Assembly (NCBI GenBank): GCA_949841465.1
Contig: CATKZW010000024.1
Coordinates: 1-46,856, forward strand
Direction: 5' to 3'
DNA length: 46,856 nt
Source of the DNA: an uncultured Oscillospiraceae bacterium
GTDB lineage: Bacteria > Bacillota > Clostridia > Oscillospirales > Oscillospiraceae
Positions within the stretch are counted from its first letter, which is position 1. Each line of letters begins with the position of its first letter. The notes beneath the pieces are model-generated. The model ran no database searches, was not told where the DNA came from, and saw nothing but the letters and a program-made list of their open reading frames with translations. Made by a program: the position numbers and the translations under genes. This document shows positions 1 to 8,527 of the stretch, one piece after another.

Positions 1-1
1 G

Positions 2-169
2 CGGGCGTGTCAGCCCAAGGTATCAAGTGTCAGGCCATTTACTCTCCCATTCTACAGCTTCAGCTTTGAGACGACAAAAGACACGGCTGGCTGCCGTGCC
101 TTTCACCGTAACTATATTGTAGGAGGTGTAAACGCAAAACCATTTTATCGGCGTAGGGAAATCAAATAA
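2..169 (+). CDS. Possible 3' tail of an upstream gene (unrecognised)
   Basis: An open frame enters from the left edge and ends at a TAA at 167-169, giving about 55 codons with no internal stop. I do not recognise the product. The last residues read FYRRREIK, very like the end (FYRRRHFK) of the 12-codon leader ORFs found upstream of both recombinases at 18.1 and 21.7 kb. This may therefore be leader debris from a related element rather than a gene. A GGAGGTGTAA string at 122-131 also resembles the recombinase leaders. Low confidence as coding. Confidence 0.2.
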   Translation, partial: RACQPKVSSVRPFTLPFYSFSFETTKDTAGCRAFHRNYIVGGVNAKPFYRRREIK

Positions 170-173
170 TCCT

Positions 174-202
174 TTGACAAGTCGCTGACGTGGTATTATG
201 CT
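174..202 (+). promoter_or_regulatory. Sigma-70/SigA-type promoter for the SLH/CHAP gene
   Basis: TTGACA at 174-179 and TATGCT at 197-202 are separated by 17 bp. The ribosome binding site AAGGAG (223-228) and the ATG at 238 follow, leaving a leader of about 30 nt. Confidence 0.7.
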
Positions 203-237
203 CGAATCAGAAGCAGAACAAAAAGGAGTGTGAGACC

Positions 238-1398
238 ATGAAAAAGATGTGGAAAAGGATTTGTACCGCACTTTTGTGCGGACTGATGGTTACGGCGTTG
301 ACAGCTCCGGCCTTTGCGGCGTACCGTGATGTACCTGCCAGCTACTGGGCCGCGGAGGACATCCGGTATGTGACGGAGCGGGGGCTGTTCAAGGGCGTCA
401 GCACTGACGCTTTTGGGCCATCGGAGAAAATGAGCCGAGCCATGCTGGCCACGGTGCTCTACCGCTATGCGGGGAGTCCAGCAGTGAGCAGGGCGGCACC
501 TTACGTCGATGTGACCGCAGGAACCTGGTATACGCCTGGCGTGACCTGGGCGTACCAGGAAAAGATTTTCGCCAGCGTCAATCTGACCAGGACGATCCTT
601 TATCCCGACGAGGATGTCCGCCGTGCGGAGTTCTGCGTCATGCTGTACAACTTCGCAAAGTCTCTGGGCAAGGCCGCCAGCGATCCCGCTGCTATGGCCC
701 GGTCCCCATTCACCGATATGGAGTGGAAGCGCTTTTCTTTTGCGGGGTTTGGCCCGATCTACAACGAGGCTGAGGAAGCCATGCTTGGCTGGGCTTGGCC
801 CATGGGGATCATGGAGGGGACATCAGCTACCACGATTAACCCGCTGGGTTCCATTACTCGGGCAGAGGTGGCGGCCATGCTGGCCCGGTTCGACCGGAAT
901 GTGCTGGGTGGAACGAAGCCGGTGGCGTTGCCCACTCCAACTCCGCAGCCGGACCCGGAGCCTGATTCCAGTATCCTCCCAGATGGAAAGGTGCTGACAG
1001 AGGAAGCTGTGCGGGCCGCCATCCTGACCCTGAAAGAAAACCATCCCCACAACACGGTCTACCAAACCCCATACATCCCCAACAGCGGCCTGGAGCGCCC
1101 ATTCAGCAACTGCAACCACTGCGCGGGCTGGGCTATGCTCTGCTCCGACGCTGCCTTCGGGGATATGCCCTGGCGCACCGTGGACCGGCCCGTCTGGTCG
1201 GACATCCGGGCGGGAGACGTGATCGTCTACAAAAATCCCTCCACCCGCCACGCCATCGTGGTGCTGGAAAAAACCGACGACCAGGTGGTCGTCACCGAGA
1301 GCAACACCGCCAACAAAACACTGTGGGGCGGGCAGTACCCCCGCTGGTGGCTGGAGCAGCAGCCCAGCTACATCCTCAAAACCCGCTATCCGCAGTAA
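238..1398 (+). CDS. Secreted SLH-domain protein with C-terminal CHAP/NlpC-like cysteine peptidase domain
   Basis: Predicted 386-residue exported surface protein. The ATG at 238 is preferred over an upstream GTG (190) because AAGGAG lies 9 nt before it and it opens a classic signal peptide (MKKMWKR, hydrophobic core, AFA cleavage). Three SLH repeats follow (about residues 29-80, 88-145 and 160-225), which usually bind pyruvylated secondary cell-wall polymer. A Pro-rich linker (TPTPQPDPEPD) leads to a C-terminal domain with a Cys in CNHCAGWA, a His in TRHAIVV and an acidic/Asn pair in VTESN. That is the Cys-His-polar order of CHAP or NlpC/P60 amidases. A peptidoglycan hydrolase role is inferred; in conjugative elements such enzymes often open the wall for transfer. 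It lies just upstream of the adhesin gene. Confidence 0.75.
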   Translation: MKKMWKRICTALLCGLMVTALTAPAFAAYRDVPASYWAAEDIRYVTERGLFKGVSTDAFGPSEKMSRAMLATVLYRYAGSPAVSRAAPYVDVTAGTWYTPGVTWAYQEKIFASVNLTRTILYPDEDVRRAEFCVMLYNFAKSLGKAASDPAAMARSPFTDMEWKRFSFAGFGPIYNEAEEAMLGWAWPMGIMEGTSATTINPLGSITRAEVAAMLARFDRNVLGGTKPVALPTPTPQPDPEPDSSILPDGKVLTEEAVRAAILTLKENHPHNTVYQTPYIPNSGLERPFSNCNHCAGWAMLCSDAAFGDMPWRTVDRPVWSDIRAGDVIVYKNPSTRHAIVVLEKTDDQVVVTESNTANKTLWGGQYPRWWLEQQPSYILKTRYPQ

Positions 1399-1412
1399 AA
1401 CACGATCACCAG

Positions 1413-1442
1413 GAAGGGCCGGATCTCACGATCCAGCCCTTC
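1413..1442 (+). terminator. Intergenic stem-loop (leaky terminator or attenuator)
   Basis: A 13-bp stem (GAAGGGCCGGATC with GATCCAGCCCTTC, one G-U pair) and 4-nt loop sit between the SLH/CHAP gene and the adhesin. It is followed by TCGCTTTC, a poor T-run, so partial read-through into the adhesin is plausible. The adhesin RBS (AAGGAGG) follows. Confidence 0.5.
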
Positions 1443-1467
1443 TCGCTTTCATAAGGAGGAAAATGCT

Positions 1468-4400
1468 TTGAAATGTAAATTCATCAGCCGCGCCGTGGCC
1501 CTGCTTCTGGCCCTGGTGTGCGTCCTGGGCATCCTGCCCCTGTCGGCTCTTGCCGCTGGGCTGTCCACAGCTCCCAGCTCCATCACCCAGAAAAGCAGCG
1601 ACTATATGAAGATCGGCGGTCAGTCTGTCCGATACAAAGCGGCCAGCAGCACCATCAACAACGTGGGCCTGCCCTACGTGTTCGACGAGCAGGTGGAGGT
1701 CCCCGGCTTCGGGGCCACCCGTGCCCTGTGTGCCTATCAGAAGGGCACCCTCGGTCCTGGGGCCAACGGGCAGAAGTGGAACTTCAGCCAGGAAGTGAAT
1801 AATTCCTCGCTGAAAACTTTGCTCACCTGGATTTACTCCAGCACCTACGGCGATTTCACCGCCACCGGCGATGCCGTGGCCCTGGAGCACTGGGATCAGT
1901 ATTGGTCCGATATCTGGTTCATGGTGGCTCAGGCCATGTCGTGGTACTACGAGCACGGTATCATCAAGGATGTGACCTCGGACCGGGAGGGCTTCATTGA
2001 GCAGGCCGCTGAGGAAATGATTGCTGCCATGAAGCTCTACCATCAGACCTATGGGCAGTCCAGCTGGATCAAGGACTGGAGCGCCATCAATACCCATTCC
2101 ATCATCGACAGCACCGACGGCGGCAAAACCGGCTATTCCGCCTACGATTACGTGGCGGCAGGCGTGAACATGGTTTTGGACCACCCCGACTACTTCCACA
2201 ATTATCACCTGTGGATCTACGAATGGGACAGCTCCCAGCCGTGGAAGCTGGCAGGGCAGAGCGGCGTGCCCATGCAAAAGCTGCTGATCGCTGTGCCAGA
2301 TGAGGACGAAATTGACACAGATACTGTCCAGCTCACCGTGAAAAAGCTGGAAGCGGGCACCAATAAGCCCCTGTCCGGCGTCACCTTCACCATCAAGAGC
2401 GCGGACGGGAGCCACTCCGTCACCCGCAAAACCGGCGCGGATGGCACCATCACTCTGACTTCCGAATCGGACGGCATCAACCCCGGCCAGTACCTGATCA
2501 CCGAGGACGAGGTTCCGCCTGGGTATGTGGCCCAGACTGTCTCTCAGGTGGTGACGGTGCTGCCCAACAGCTCCGCCAGCAGCGTGTTCGTTTTTTACAA
2601 CGTGCCGGACGACACCGATGACGGCGACGGTTCCATCCGGAAGGTGGACGCGGACAACCCCACCGTGGGCATCCCCGGCGCGGTCATCCGCATCACCAGC
2701 GTCAAGCTGGACAACGGCGGCAGCTTTGTCAGCGAATATGTTACCAAAGATGGTGGCTATATCCTGAAAGAGGACCTTGATTTCAAGAAATTGCCTACCG
2801 GAAGTTATGTCGCGGAGGAGATCACCCCGCCGGAGGGCTTCGTGCTCAGTTCCGACGCGGCCAAGGTGAAGCAGGCTTTCGTGTGGGACGGGGAGCATGA
2901 CATCTCCCTCATTTTTGAAAATTCCAGCAAGGTCAAAGTCCAGCTGAAGAAGGTGGACGAGAGCAATAAGCCCCTGGCCGGGGCTATTTTCGTGATCCTG
3001 CGGGACGGTCAGGTCATCGGCACCGAGGAAACCAAGGCCGATGGCACCATCACGGTCAGCAACGTGGTGGAGGGCTACTATGAGTTTAGGGAGGTCTCCG
3101 CTCCGGCAGGCTTCGATTGCGACCGCTCCCCCGTGGGCGTCCATGTGACCCATGAGGACCTCCAGGGTGAGCAGACCATCGTGGTCACCAAGATGAACCA
3201 CCACAAGCGGTCCCTCACCATCTCGAAGCGGAACACCGAGACCGGCGACCCCGTTCCCGGTACCAGTTTCCACATCCGGGGCATCAACAACGGCTATGAG
3301 AACGATGTGGTCACCGGCGCGGACGGCAAAGCCGTGCTGAAGGATATGCCCAGCGGCTGCTACGAGGTGGAGGAAACCGACGTCCCCGCGCCCTATATCC
3401 TGGATACCAACAACCGCAGGACGGTCTGGATCGACGCGGAGAAGGACCAGGACGTGGTGGTGGACTTTGTCAACAGCACCAAACCCGGCCTGCGCCTGAA
3501 GAAGATCGACCAGCAGACCGGCGAACCGCTGTCCGGCGTCCAGTTCCGCGTCAGGGAGGTCAACGGCAGCTATAACGAGCTGCACTTTACCGACAAGAAC
3601 GGCCTGATCGTGCTGGAGGGCATGAATCCGGGCGCCTACACCATTCAGGAAACCAAGCCCAAAAATGGCTGGGTGGCCGACGATACGGTCCACACGGTCT
3701 ACCTGGAGGAGAACAAGACCACCACCATCGAGCTGAGCAACCTGCGCAAGCCCGATCTGTATGTGAAAAAGGTGGATTCCGTCACTGGCAGCCCCATTGA
3801 GGGTGTAAAGTTCCAGATCTGGCGCGGCAGCGATGATACCAAGACCGGCGAGTACAATGACCTTGGCATTTTCTACACCGACGCCCAGGGGCAGATCCAC
3901 CTGGAGCGGCAGGAAACGGGCTGGTACAAGATCAAGGAGCTGGAGCCCGCCCCCGGCTTCACCATCAAGCAGCCCGACACCCAGGAGATCTATCTGGCGG
4001 CGGGCAAGGACCACACTGTTACCTTTGAAAATACCCCAAAAAACGCGATTGTCGTTGAGAAGTACGATTCCGTCACCCATGAGGCCCTGCCCGGCTGTAC
4101 CTTCCAGCTGCGCTATCTGGCAGGCACCAGCGGCACGGGCGGCACCGTCATTGGGCAGAAGGTGACCGGGGCCAACGGCATCGCCATGTGGACCGGACTG
4201 GAGCCCGGAGCCTATGTGGTGGAGGAGGTAGACCCCGCAGACGGCTACTCCATCATCAATTCCTCTGAAACCGTGTTCATCGCGGACAACGGGGAGCAGA
4301 GCGTGGTCACCGTCCGCTTCGACAATATGCCGGACGGAAATCTTCTGATTCGGAAGGTTTGCGCCACAAATCCGTCCATTACGCTCCAGAATGCCGAGTT

Positions 4401-4575
4401 TAAGATCACCTACGCGGACGGCAGCTTCATCGGGGACGGCAACGGCATCTACCGGACAGATGAAAATGGAGAGATCAGGATCGAGGGCCTGAAGCCCGGC
4501 AAGAGCGTGATCGCCACCGAGGTCAAGGCCCCCGCGGGTTTCATCATCGACACCCAGTCGCAGACCATCCAGATC
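1468..4575 (+). CDS. SpaA/Cna-B-type surface adhesin, exon 1 (interrupted by group II intron)
   Basis: Large secreted adhesin or pilin-like protein; exon 1 encodes 1036 residues. The signal peptide (MKCKFISRAVALLLALVCVL) is followed by what looks like a thioester domain: Cys in RALCAYQKG (about residue 91) and Gln in FMVAQAMSWYY (about 155), the Cys-Gln pair that forms internal thioesters for covalent host or matrix attachment. From about residue 290 there are roughly eight prealbumin-like Cna-B/SpaA repeats. Each has a Lys near the start (VKKLEAG, LKKVDES, LKKIDQQ, VKKVDSV), a TG/ADG loop and a Glu near the end (YLITEDEVPPG, YEFREVSAPAG), the layout of isopeptide-forming domains. Unspliced, the frame reaches a stop at 4591-4593. 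Spliced to 7306, it continues into a further 41 codons. No LPXTG anchor remains. Confidence 0.8.
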
Positions 4576-5301
4576 GCGCGCTTTGTTCCTTGACAATCTG
4601 CGTAGAAATACGCAATAAAACAAGGCAGATTTTCATGAAATCTGAACTCTATGCTTGATTCGGCAGGAGCAGAACCTGCCTGACCCGGTGTGACGGGTAA
4701 CAAAAACTCTGATACTCCGACGTGCGCTCGCAGTGTCATGCGGGATGTACGAAGCTCGGTAAAGAGCGGTAACGTGGTCTGAGATGGCCGCGCCCGCAGG
4801 AGGCTATAAATCGGTCATGTCCAGTATGTCTTGTTGCAACCGACAAATGTCCTGAGTGTACAGCTCGTAAATGGTAGGATGATGATACAGCCATCCGCTC
4901 CCATGTGGGGTGCTGCCGCCGTTGAAATTTGATCTGGTGGAAAACGGCAGAAAACCGTAGAGGTCGAATGTCTTTGACAGAAAATCACACTGGTCAAAGA
5001 TGGCAGCCGGGCTATAGGGACGGGCTAAAACCGATATGTAAAGCTAAAGCATAGGGAACAAAGGAACCATGGACGGCACTTCAACTTGTTGAAGTAAGTG
5101 AAGTGACACCTTCGCCGCACAGGCAAGAAATGGCCTGTTAATCCATGGGGCAGCAGCCCGTAGTAGCGATGAAGCTCCTGTAATGGGAGTGGAGCGAAGG
5201 GGCATAGTCAGTGCAGATTGTATGTGAACAGAAAGTCGAGGAAGCCGTAGGCATACCTGACTAAAACCAGAAACACCAATTCCGAAGGGAGGCGGTGCGT
5301 T

Positions 5302-7184
5302 ATGGCACAACAATTCGACTACCCAAAAACCGAGACACAACTACGCGAAATCCAAGACAAGCTGTATCAGCACAGTAAGGAGGTCTATGACGCGGGCGGA
5401 AGGCCAGCGTTCAAAGGCCTGCTGGAAATCATGTCAGCAGAAGCGACCATTATCACAGCAATTCACAACATCAAAAGTAACCGAGGCAGTGAAACCCCCG
5501 GCGTGGATTCCAAGACCATGCGCAGAGATTATCTGCAAAAGCCCTTTTCGTGGGTGGTTAAGGATATTCAAAGTGCGTTCCGCCATTTTGAGGCGCAAAA
5601 AATACGCCGGAAGTATATCGACAAACCAGGAAAAGCTGAAAAGCGTCCGCTGGGGATTCCCACAATACGGGATAGAATCGTACAAGAGTGCATGAGGATT
5701 GTGCTGGAACCCATCTTTGAGGCACAGTTCTTCGCCCATTCTTACGGATTTCGCCCCATGCGGGACACAGCCATGGCATTAGAGCACATCGACATTCTCA
5801 TGCACAACACAGGCCACTACTGGATTGTTGAGGGTGACATCAGCAAATGCTTTGACCACATCGGCCACACCATTCTCCTCAAGCGCCTCTATCATATGGG
5901 CGTAAAGGATAGGCGGGTACTGCAAATCATCAAGGCTATGCTGAAAGCCGGGGTCATGGATGAGTGCGAGGTAAATGAGGAAGGCACACCACAAGGAGGT
6001 CTAATCAGCCCGTTACTCGCAAATGTCTATCTGGATATTATGGATGAGTGGGTAACTAAACAGTGGGAAAACAAGAAAACCAGACATAAATACGCATATA
6101 CGGGTGCCAGAAACGCCGCCCTGCGCAAGAGTGGCCTGATACCCGGTTATCTCGTCCGATATGCTGATGACTTTATCATTGCTACTGATACCCGTGCTCA
6201 CGCAGAGGACTGGAAAGCCCGATTACAAACTTTTCTGCAAAGTAAGATGAAGCTGACATTATCCCAAGAAAAAACGCTGATAACAGACATTCGGAAGAAA
6301 CACATCAAGTTCTTAGGCTTTGAGTTTAAATGGTTCGAGGGAAATCCCGCAGGGGGTATATCCCAAGGACGCTGCCAGACCGAGAGCGATTAAAGCGGAA
6401 AGTTGACAAAATTGCGGAAAATGTTAAGAAAATCCCTCATGATTATAGTAAAGAGCAGCTCATAAACGCAATCAATCACATTAACAGCCAAGTCAGAGGG
6501 ATAATTCAATACAACCAATGTTGCACATGGGTAAATATTGCTATGCGAAAACACAGCAGACGTTTACAGCTTATAGCAAAAAGCCGTCTGAAGCAATACA
6601 AAGGGAAATGGATTCCAGCGAATCAAACGCAAAATCTTCCCCGTATCCACCAGCAACGCAAACAGAAAATCCCATCCATCAAATACCGTGATATTTATGT
6701 CGGCTTTACTGCCCTTACCTTTTGCAAATGGGAAAAAACATCCTCCAAAAACCAGTCTGAAACGCCCTATACCGAAGAAGGGCGGCAGTTGTATTTTGAG
6801 CGCACGAAAAGGAGGAAAATACAAGCACGTCTCGATGAAATGTACTCAGAAAAGACAGCTCAGACAATCTTACATGGGAAATGGAACAAACTCAACAATT
6901 TCGAGTTTATCATGAACCGGGCCTATGCGCTCAACCGCGACAAGCTCAAGTGCCGGGTCTGCGGCGGCTGGCTCATTTCCAGCACCCCATATGCCCATCG
7001 TATTAACCCCAACCTCCCATTGGACAAGGTGAATCGTGTCAATAATTTGGTTTCGCTCCACAAGAAATGCTTTATGGCGGTGGACAACCTCAGCCAAGAT
7101 ATCAGCCAATTTGATGTGAAATCGCAGAAGAAAATCATCGGTTACAGGGAAAAACTGGTTCCTTCACATACACGCAACAAATAA
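5302..7184 (+). pseudogene. ltrA: Group II intron reverse transcriptase/maturase (LtrA-type), one-base frameshift
   Basis: Intron-encoded protein that would help splicing and mobility. The first part (5302-6330) has the RT core: GTPQGGLISPLLANVYLD and the catalytic VRYADDFII. At the codon AAA (6328-6330) the frame breaks; restoring one A (AAA to AAAA) continues into KMVRGKSRRGYIPRTLPD, then the maturase (X) domain (about 6400-6750). The C-terminus is an HNH-type endonuclease with CRVCGG, an AHRINP His and NLVSLHKKC. The span of 1883 nt is one base short of 628 codons, close to the usual length for this family. The start is supported by GGGAGG upstream. Either a genuine pseudogene or an uncorrected homopolymer error. 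Confidence 0.85.
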
Positions 7185-7196
7185 TCTGCATTGATG

Positions 7197-7232
7197 GAGC
7201 GCCGTGTGCGGTGAAAGTCGCACGCACGGTGC
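7197..7232 (+). ncRNA. Group II intron domain V catalytic hairpin
   Basis: GAGC, a long stem capped by GTGAAAGT, and the complementary CGCACGCACGGTGC closely match the conserved domain V fold, including the AGC catalytic triad in the 5' strand. Domain VI and the 3' end follow up to 7305. Confidence 0.85.
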
Positions 7233-7305
7233 GAAGCGGGGGAAAATCCGCTCTGACTGCTGTTCTCCTTTGAGACAGTAAAAGCGGCGGATTACCTATC
7301 GCTAT

Positions 7306-7431
7306 AAGGAAGGCCGGACTGTCAGCCTGACCTTCAAAAATCAACCCCGCGGAAAATTGATTATGCGAACAACGCGGAGTGGATCATCTTCTGCCAAAAG
7401 GGGCGGCTCAAGTTTAACCGCACCACTCTGA
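7306..7431 (+). CDS. SpaA/Cna-B adhesin, exon 2 remnant fused to methyltransferase debris
   Basis: After the intron, the adhesin frame resumes as KEGRTVSLTFKNQPRGKL, the normal last strand of a Cna-B repeat. After about 7357 the same frame reads nonsense to a TGA at 7429-7431, because the DNA has been joined to the interior of a methyltransferase gene lying in another frame. The 3' end of the adhesin, including any further repeats and sortase signal, is therefore deleted. The mature protein would be 1077 residues with no visible anchor. Confidence 0.75.
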   Translation, partial: KEGRTVSLTFKNQPRGKLIMRTTRSGSSSAKRGGSSLTAPL

Positions 7432-7799
7432 TGAAAAACAAGAAGGGCGGTGAGGTGACCCATCCAGGCTGTACGCCTGTGTCAGAGTACAAAACCCGGT
7501 TCAACGCCTGCTGGTTTGGCGAGGAATATCCCAAAGCAAGCTATAATTCCTCCTGGCAGAAAAAGCACCAAATCTATCATCCTACGATCAAAAATGTGTA
7601 GCTGCTGTCATGGCTGATCCAGCTATCCAGCCAGCCGGGAGAAATCGTGTTCGACGGCTTTGTGGGAACGGGCAGCACATTGCTGGCAGCGATAGAAACC
7701 GGCCGGCGCTATTTGGGCGCCGAGATCTGCCCGGAATACTATGAAATCGCGGCAAAAAGGATTGAGGTCGAAAATGAAAACATCCCACCGGAGAGGTGA
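7359..7799 (+). pseudogene. Remnant of DNA methyltransferase (C-terminal part)
   Basis: The C-terminal half of a beta-class-like DNA (N6-adenine or N4-cytosine) methyltransferase. It starts abruptly at DYANNAEWIIFCQKG with no start codon and contains an in-frame TAG at 7599-7601, where the homologous position was probably GAG. It then continues LLSWLIQLSSQPGE and the SAM-binding FDGFVGTGSTLLAA, ending with GAEICPEYYEIAAKRI. The target-recognition region and N-terminus are missing. Such solitary methyltransferases are common in integrative elements between surface genes and the replication module. Not functional as it stands. Confidence 0.75.
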
Positions 7800-7810
7800 T
7801 CTCCGGTGGG
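7784..7810 (-). terminator. Rho-independent terminator of hicAB
   Basis: A perfect 11-bp stem (CCCACCGGAGA with TCTCCGGTGGG) and 5-nt loop. Read on the minus strand it is followed by ATGTTTTCATTTT, suiting the end of the hicA-hicB transcript. It overlaps the methyltransferase remnant's stop codon. Confidence 0.7.
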
Positions 7811-7827
7811 GTGTTGACACACAATCA

Positions 7828-8178
7828 CTAGATTCCTTTGCTCAGCAGGTACACGCAATACTGGTTCATGGACACGCCCTCCTCGCTGGACTTTTGGGCC
7901 AGAAGCCTATGGAGGGATTTGGGAAGACGCAGCTTGAACTGGCCGCTGTAGTCCTCTAAGCGTGCAGGCTCGGGAATGGGGATACTGTCCTCCAGGCAGG
8001 CGGTGAACCAGCAGCGCTTCGCGTCCTCCAGCATTTTGAACCCTTCCTCCAGCGTCTCGGCACAGGTGACGCATCCGTTCAGATCCGGACAATGGAGAGC
8101 AAACCCGCCCTCTTCCTCGTCCGGAACCACCTCCACCCGGTAGGGCAGCGACATATAGTAGTTCAAATCTTTGTTCAT
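7828..8178 (-). CDS. hicB: HicB-family antitoxin
   Basis: 116 residues. The N-terminal partial RNase-H-like fold is recognisable by YRVEVVPDEEEGGFALHCPDLNGC followed by the CAETLEEGF helix. The C-terminal segment (FKLRLPKSLHRLLAQKSSEEG and MNQYCVYLL) is a ribbon-helix-helix DNA-binding module. HicB neutralises HicA and represses the operon. The gene starts 1 nt after the hicA stop, and its Shine-Dalgarno (CAGGAGG) lies inside the hicA 3' end, so the two are translationally coupled. In the element it probably acts as a stabilising toxin-antitoxin pair. Confidence 0.85.
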   Translation of the reverse strand: MNKDLNYYMSLPYRVEVVPDEEEGGFALHCPDLNGCVTCAETLEEGFKMLEDAKRCWFTACLEDSIPIPEPARLEDYSGQFKLRLPKSLHRLLAQKSSEEGVSMNQYCVYLLSKGI

Positions 8179-8179
8179 C

Positions 8180-8443
8180 TCATACCTCCTGGAGATACGC
8201 CCGGACGGCGTCGGCCACCAAATTGATATAAGCTTTCTTCATCGGGACGTGCTTTGGCAGAGTGACCGGCATACAGCCGTCTTTTCGGAAGGTATAGTGA
8301 CTGCTTCCTCCACGCGGCTGCTCAGCCGTATAGCCTATTTTAACCAACGCTTTATACAGATCTTCAAAACGCAGGTTGGGGTTTTGCTGCAGAATCTCAG
8401 CGACAAGTTTATCCCACTGGCTCAAAGCGTCATCCCCCAACAT
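8180..8443 (-). CDS. hicA: HicA-family mRNA interferase toxin
   Basis: 87 residues with the dsRBD-like HicA fold. The glycine-rich turn and catalytic His lie in PRGGSSHYTF, followed by VTLPKH. HicA cleaves mRNA and is held inactive by HicB. The ATG is preceded by AAAGG at suitable spacing. The order toxin then antitoxin is the standard hicAB layout. Slightly longer than the shortest HicA proteins (about 60 residues) owing to an N-terminal extension (LSQWDKLVAEILQQNPN). The catalytic His appears intact, so I take it to be functional. Confidence 0.85.
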   Translation of the reverse strand: MLGDDALSQWDKLVAEILQQNPNLRFEDLYKALVKIGYTAEQPRGGSSHYTFRKDGCMPVTLPKHVPMKKAYINLVADAVRAYLQEV

Positions 8444-8463
8444 GATATGTTCCTTTGATACAA

Positions 8464-8493
8464 ATTATAGCACGGTGTCATATATGGTGTCAA
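8464..8493 (-). promoter_or_regulatory. hicAB promoter with possible HicB operator
   Basis: On the minus strand, TTGACA (8488-8493) and TATAAT (8464-8469) have an 18-bp spacer. Two direct GGTGTCA copies (8474-8480 and 8486-8492 on plus), spaced 12 bp, cover the spacer and -35, a plausible site for HicB autoregulation. Confidence 0.65.
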
Positions 8494-8527
8494 TGGGCAC
8501 CAATGAAAAGTTGAAGGAGGTGCCCCT

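Larger units (their letters stand above)
4576..7305 (+). mobile_element. Group II intron (ribozyme plus reverse transcriptase), 2730 nt
   Basis: A complete-looking bacterial group II intron inserted in sense orientation in the adhesin gene. The 5' boundary is set by pairing: exon bases CCAGATC (4569-4575) match GATCTGG (4931-4937) as IBS1/EBS1, and CAGACC (4561-4566) matches GGTCTG (4776-4781) as IBS2/EBS2. The intron begins GCGCG, a variant of the consensus GUGYG, and ends ..CTAT (an AY end). A GAAA-capped hairpin at 4600-4615 and the domain V hairpin at 7197-7232 fit the fold. Removing it joins ATC to AAG with the adhesin frame kept. The intron-encoded protein is frameshifted, so self-splicing may need a protein supplied in trans or a translational slip. 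Confidence 0.85.

Noticed and set aside
1426-4623. 1065-codon open frame antisense to the adhesin
   Set aside because: It is the shadow of a GC-rich, repeat-rich gene; its translation is low-complexity (many Gly, Val, His, Asp), has no ribosome binding site and no recognisable domain.
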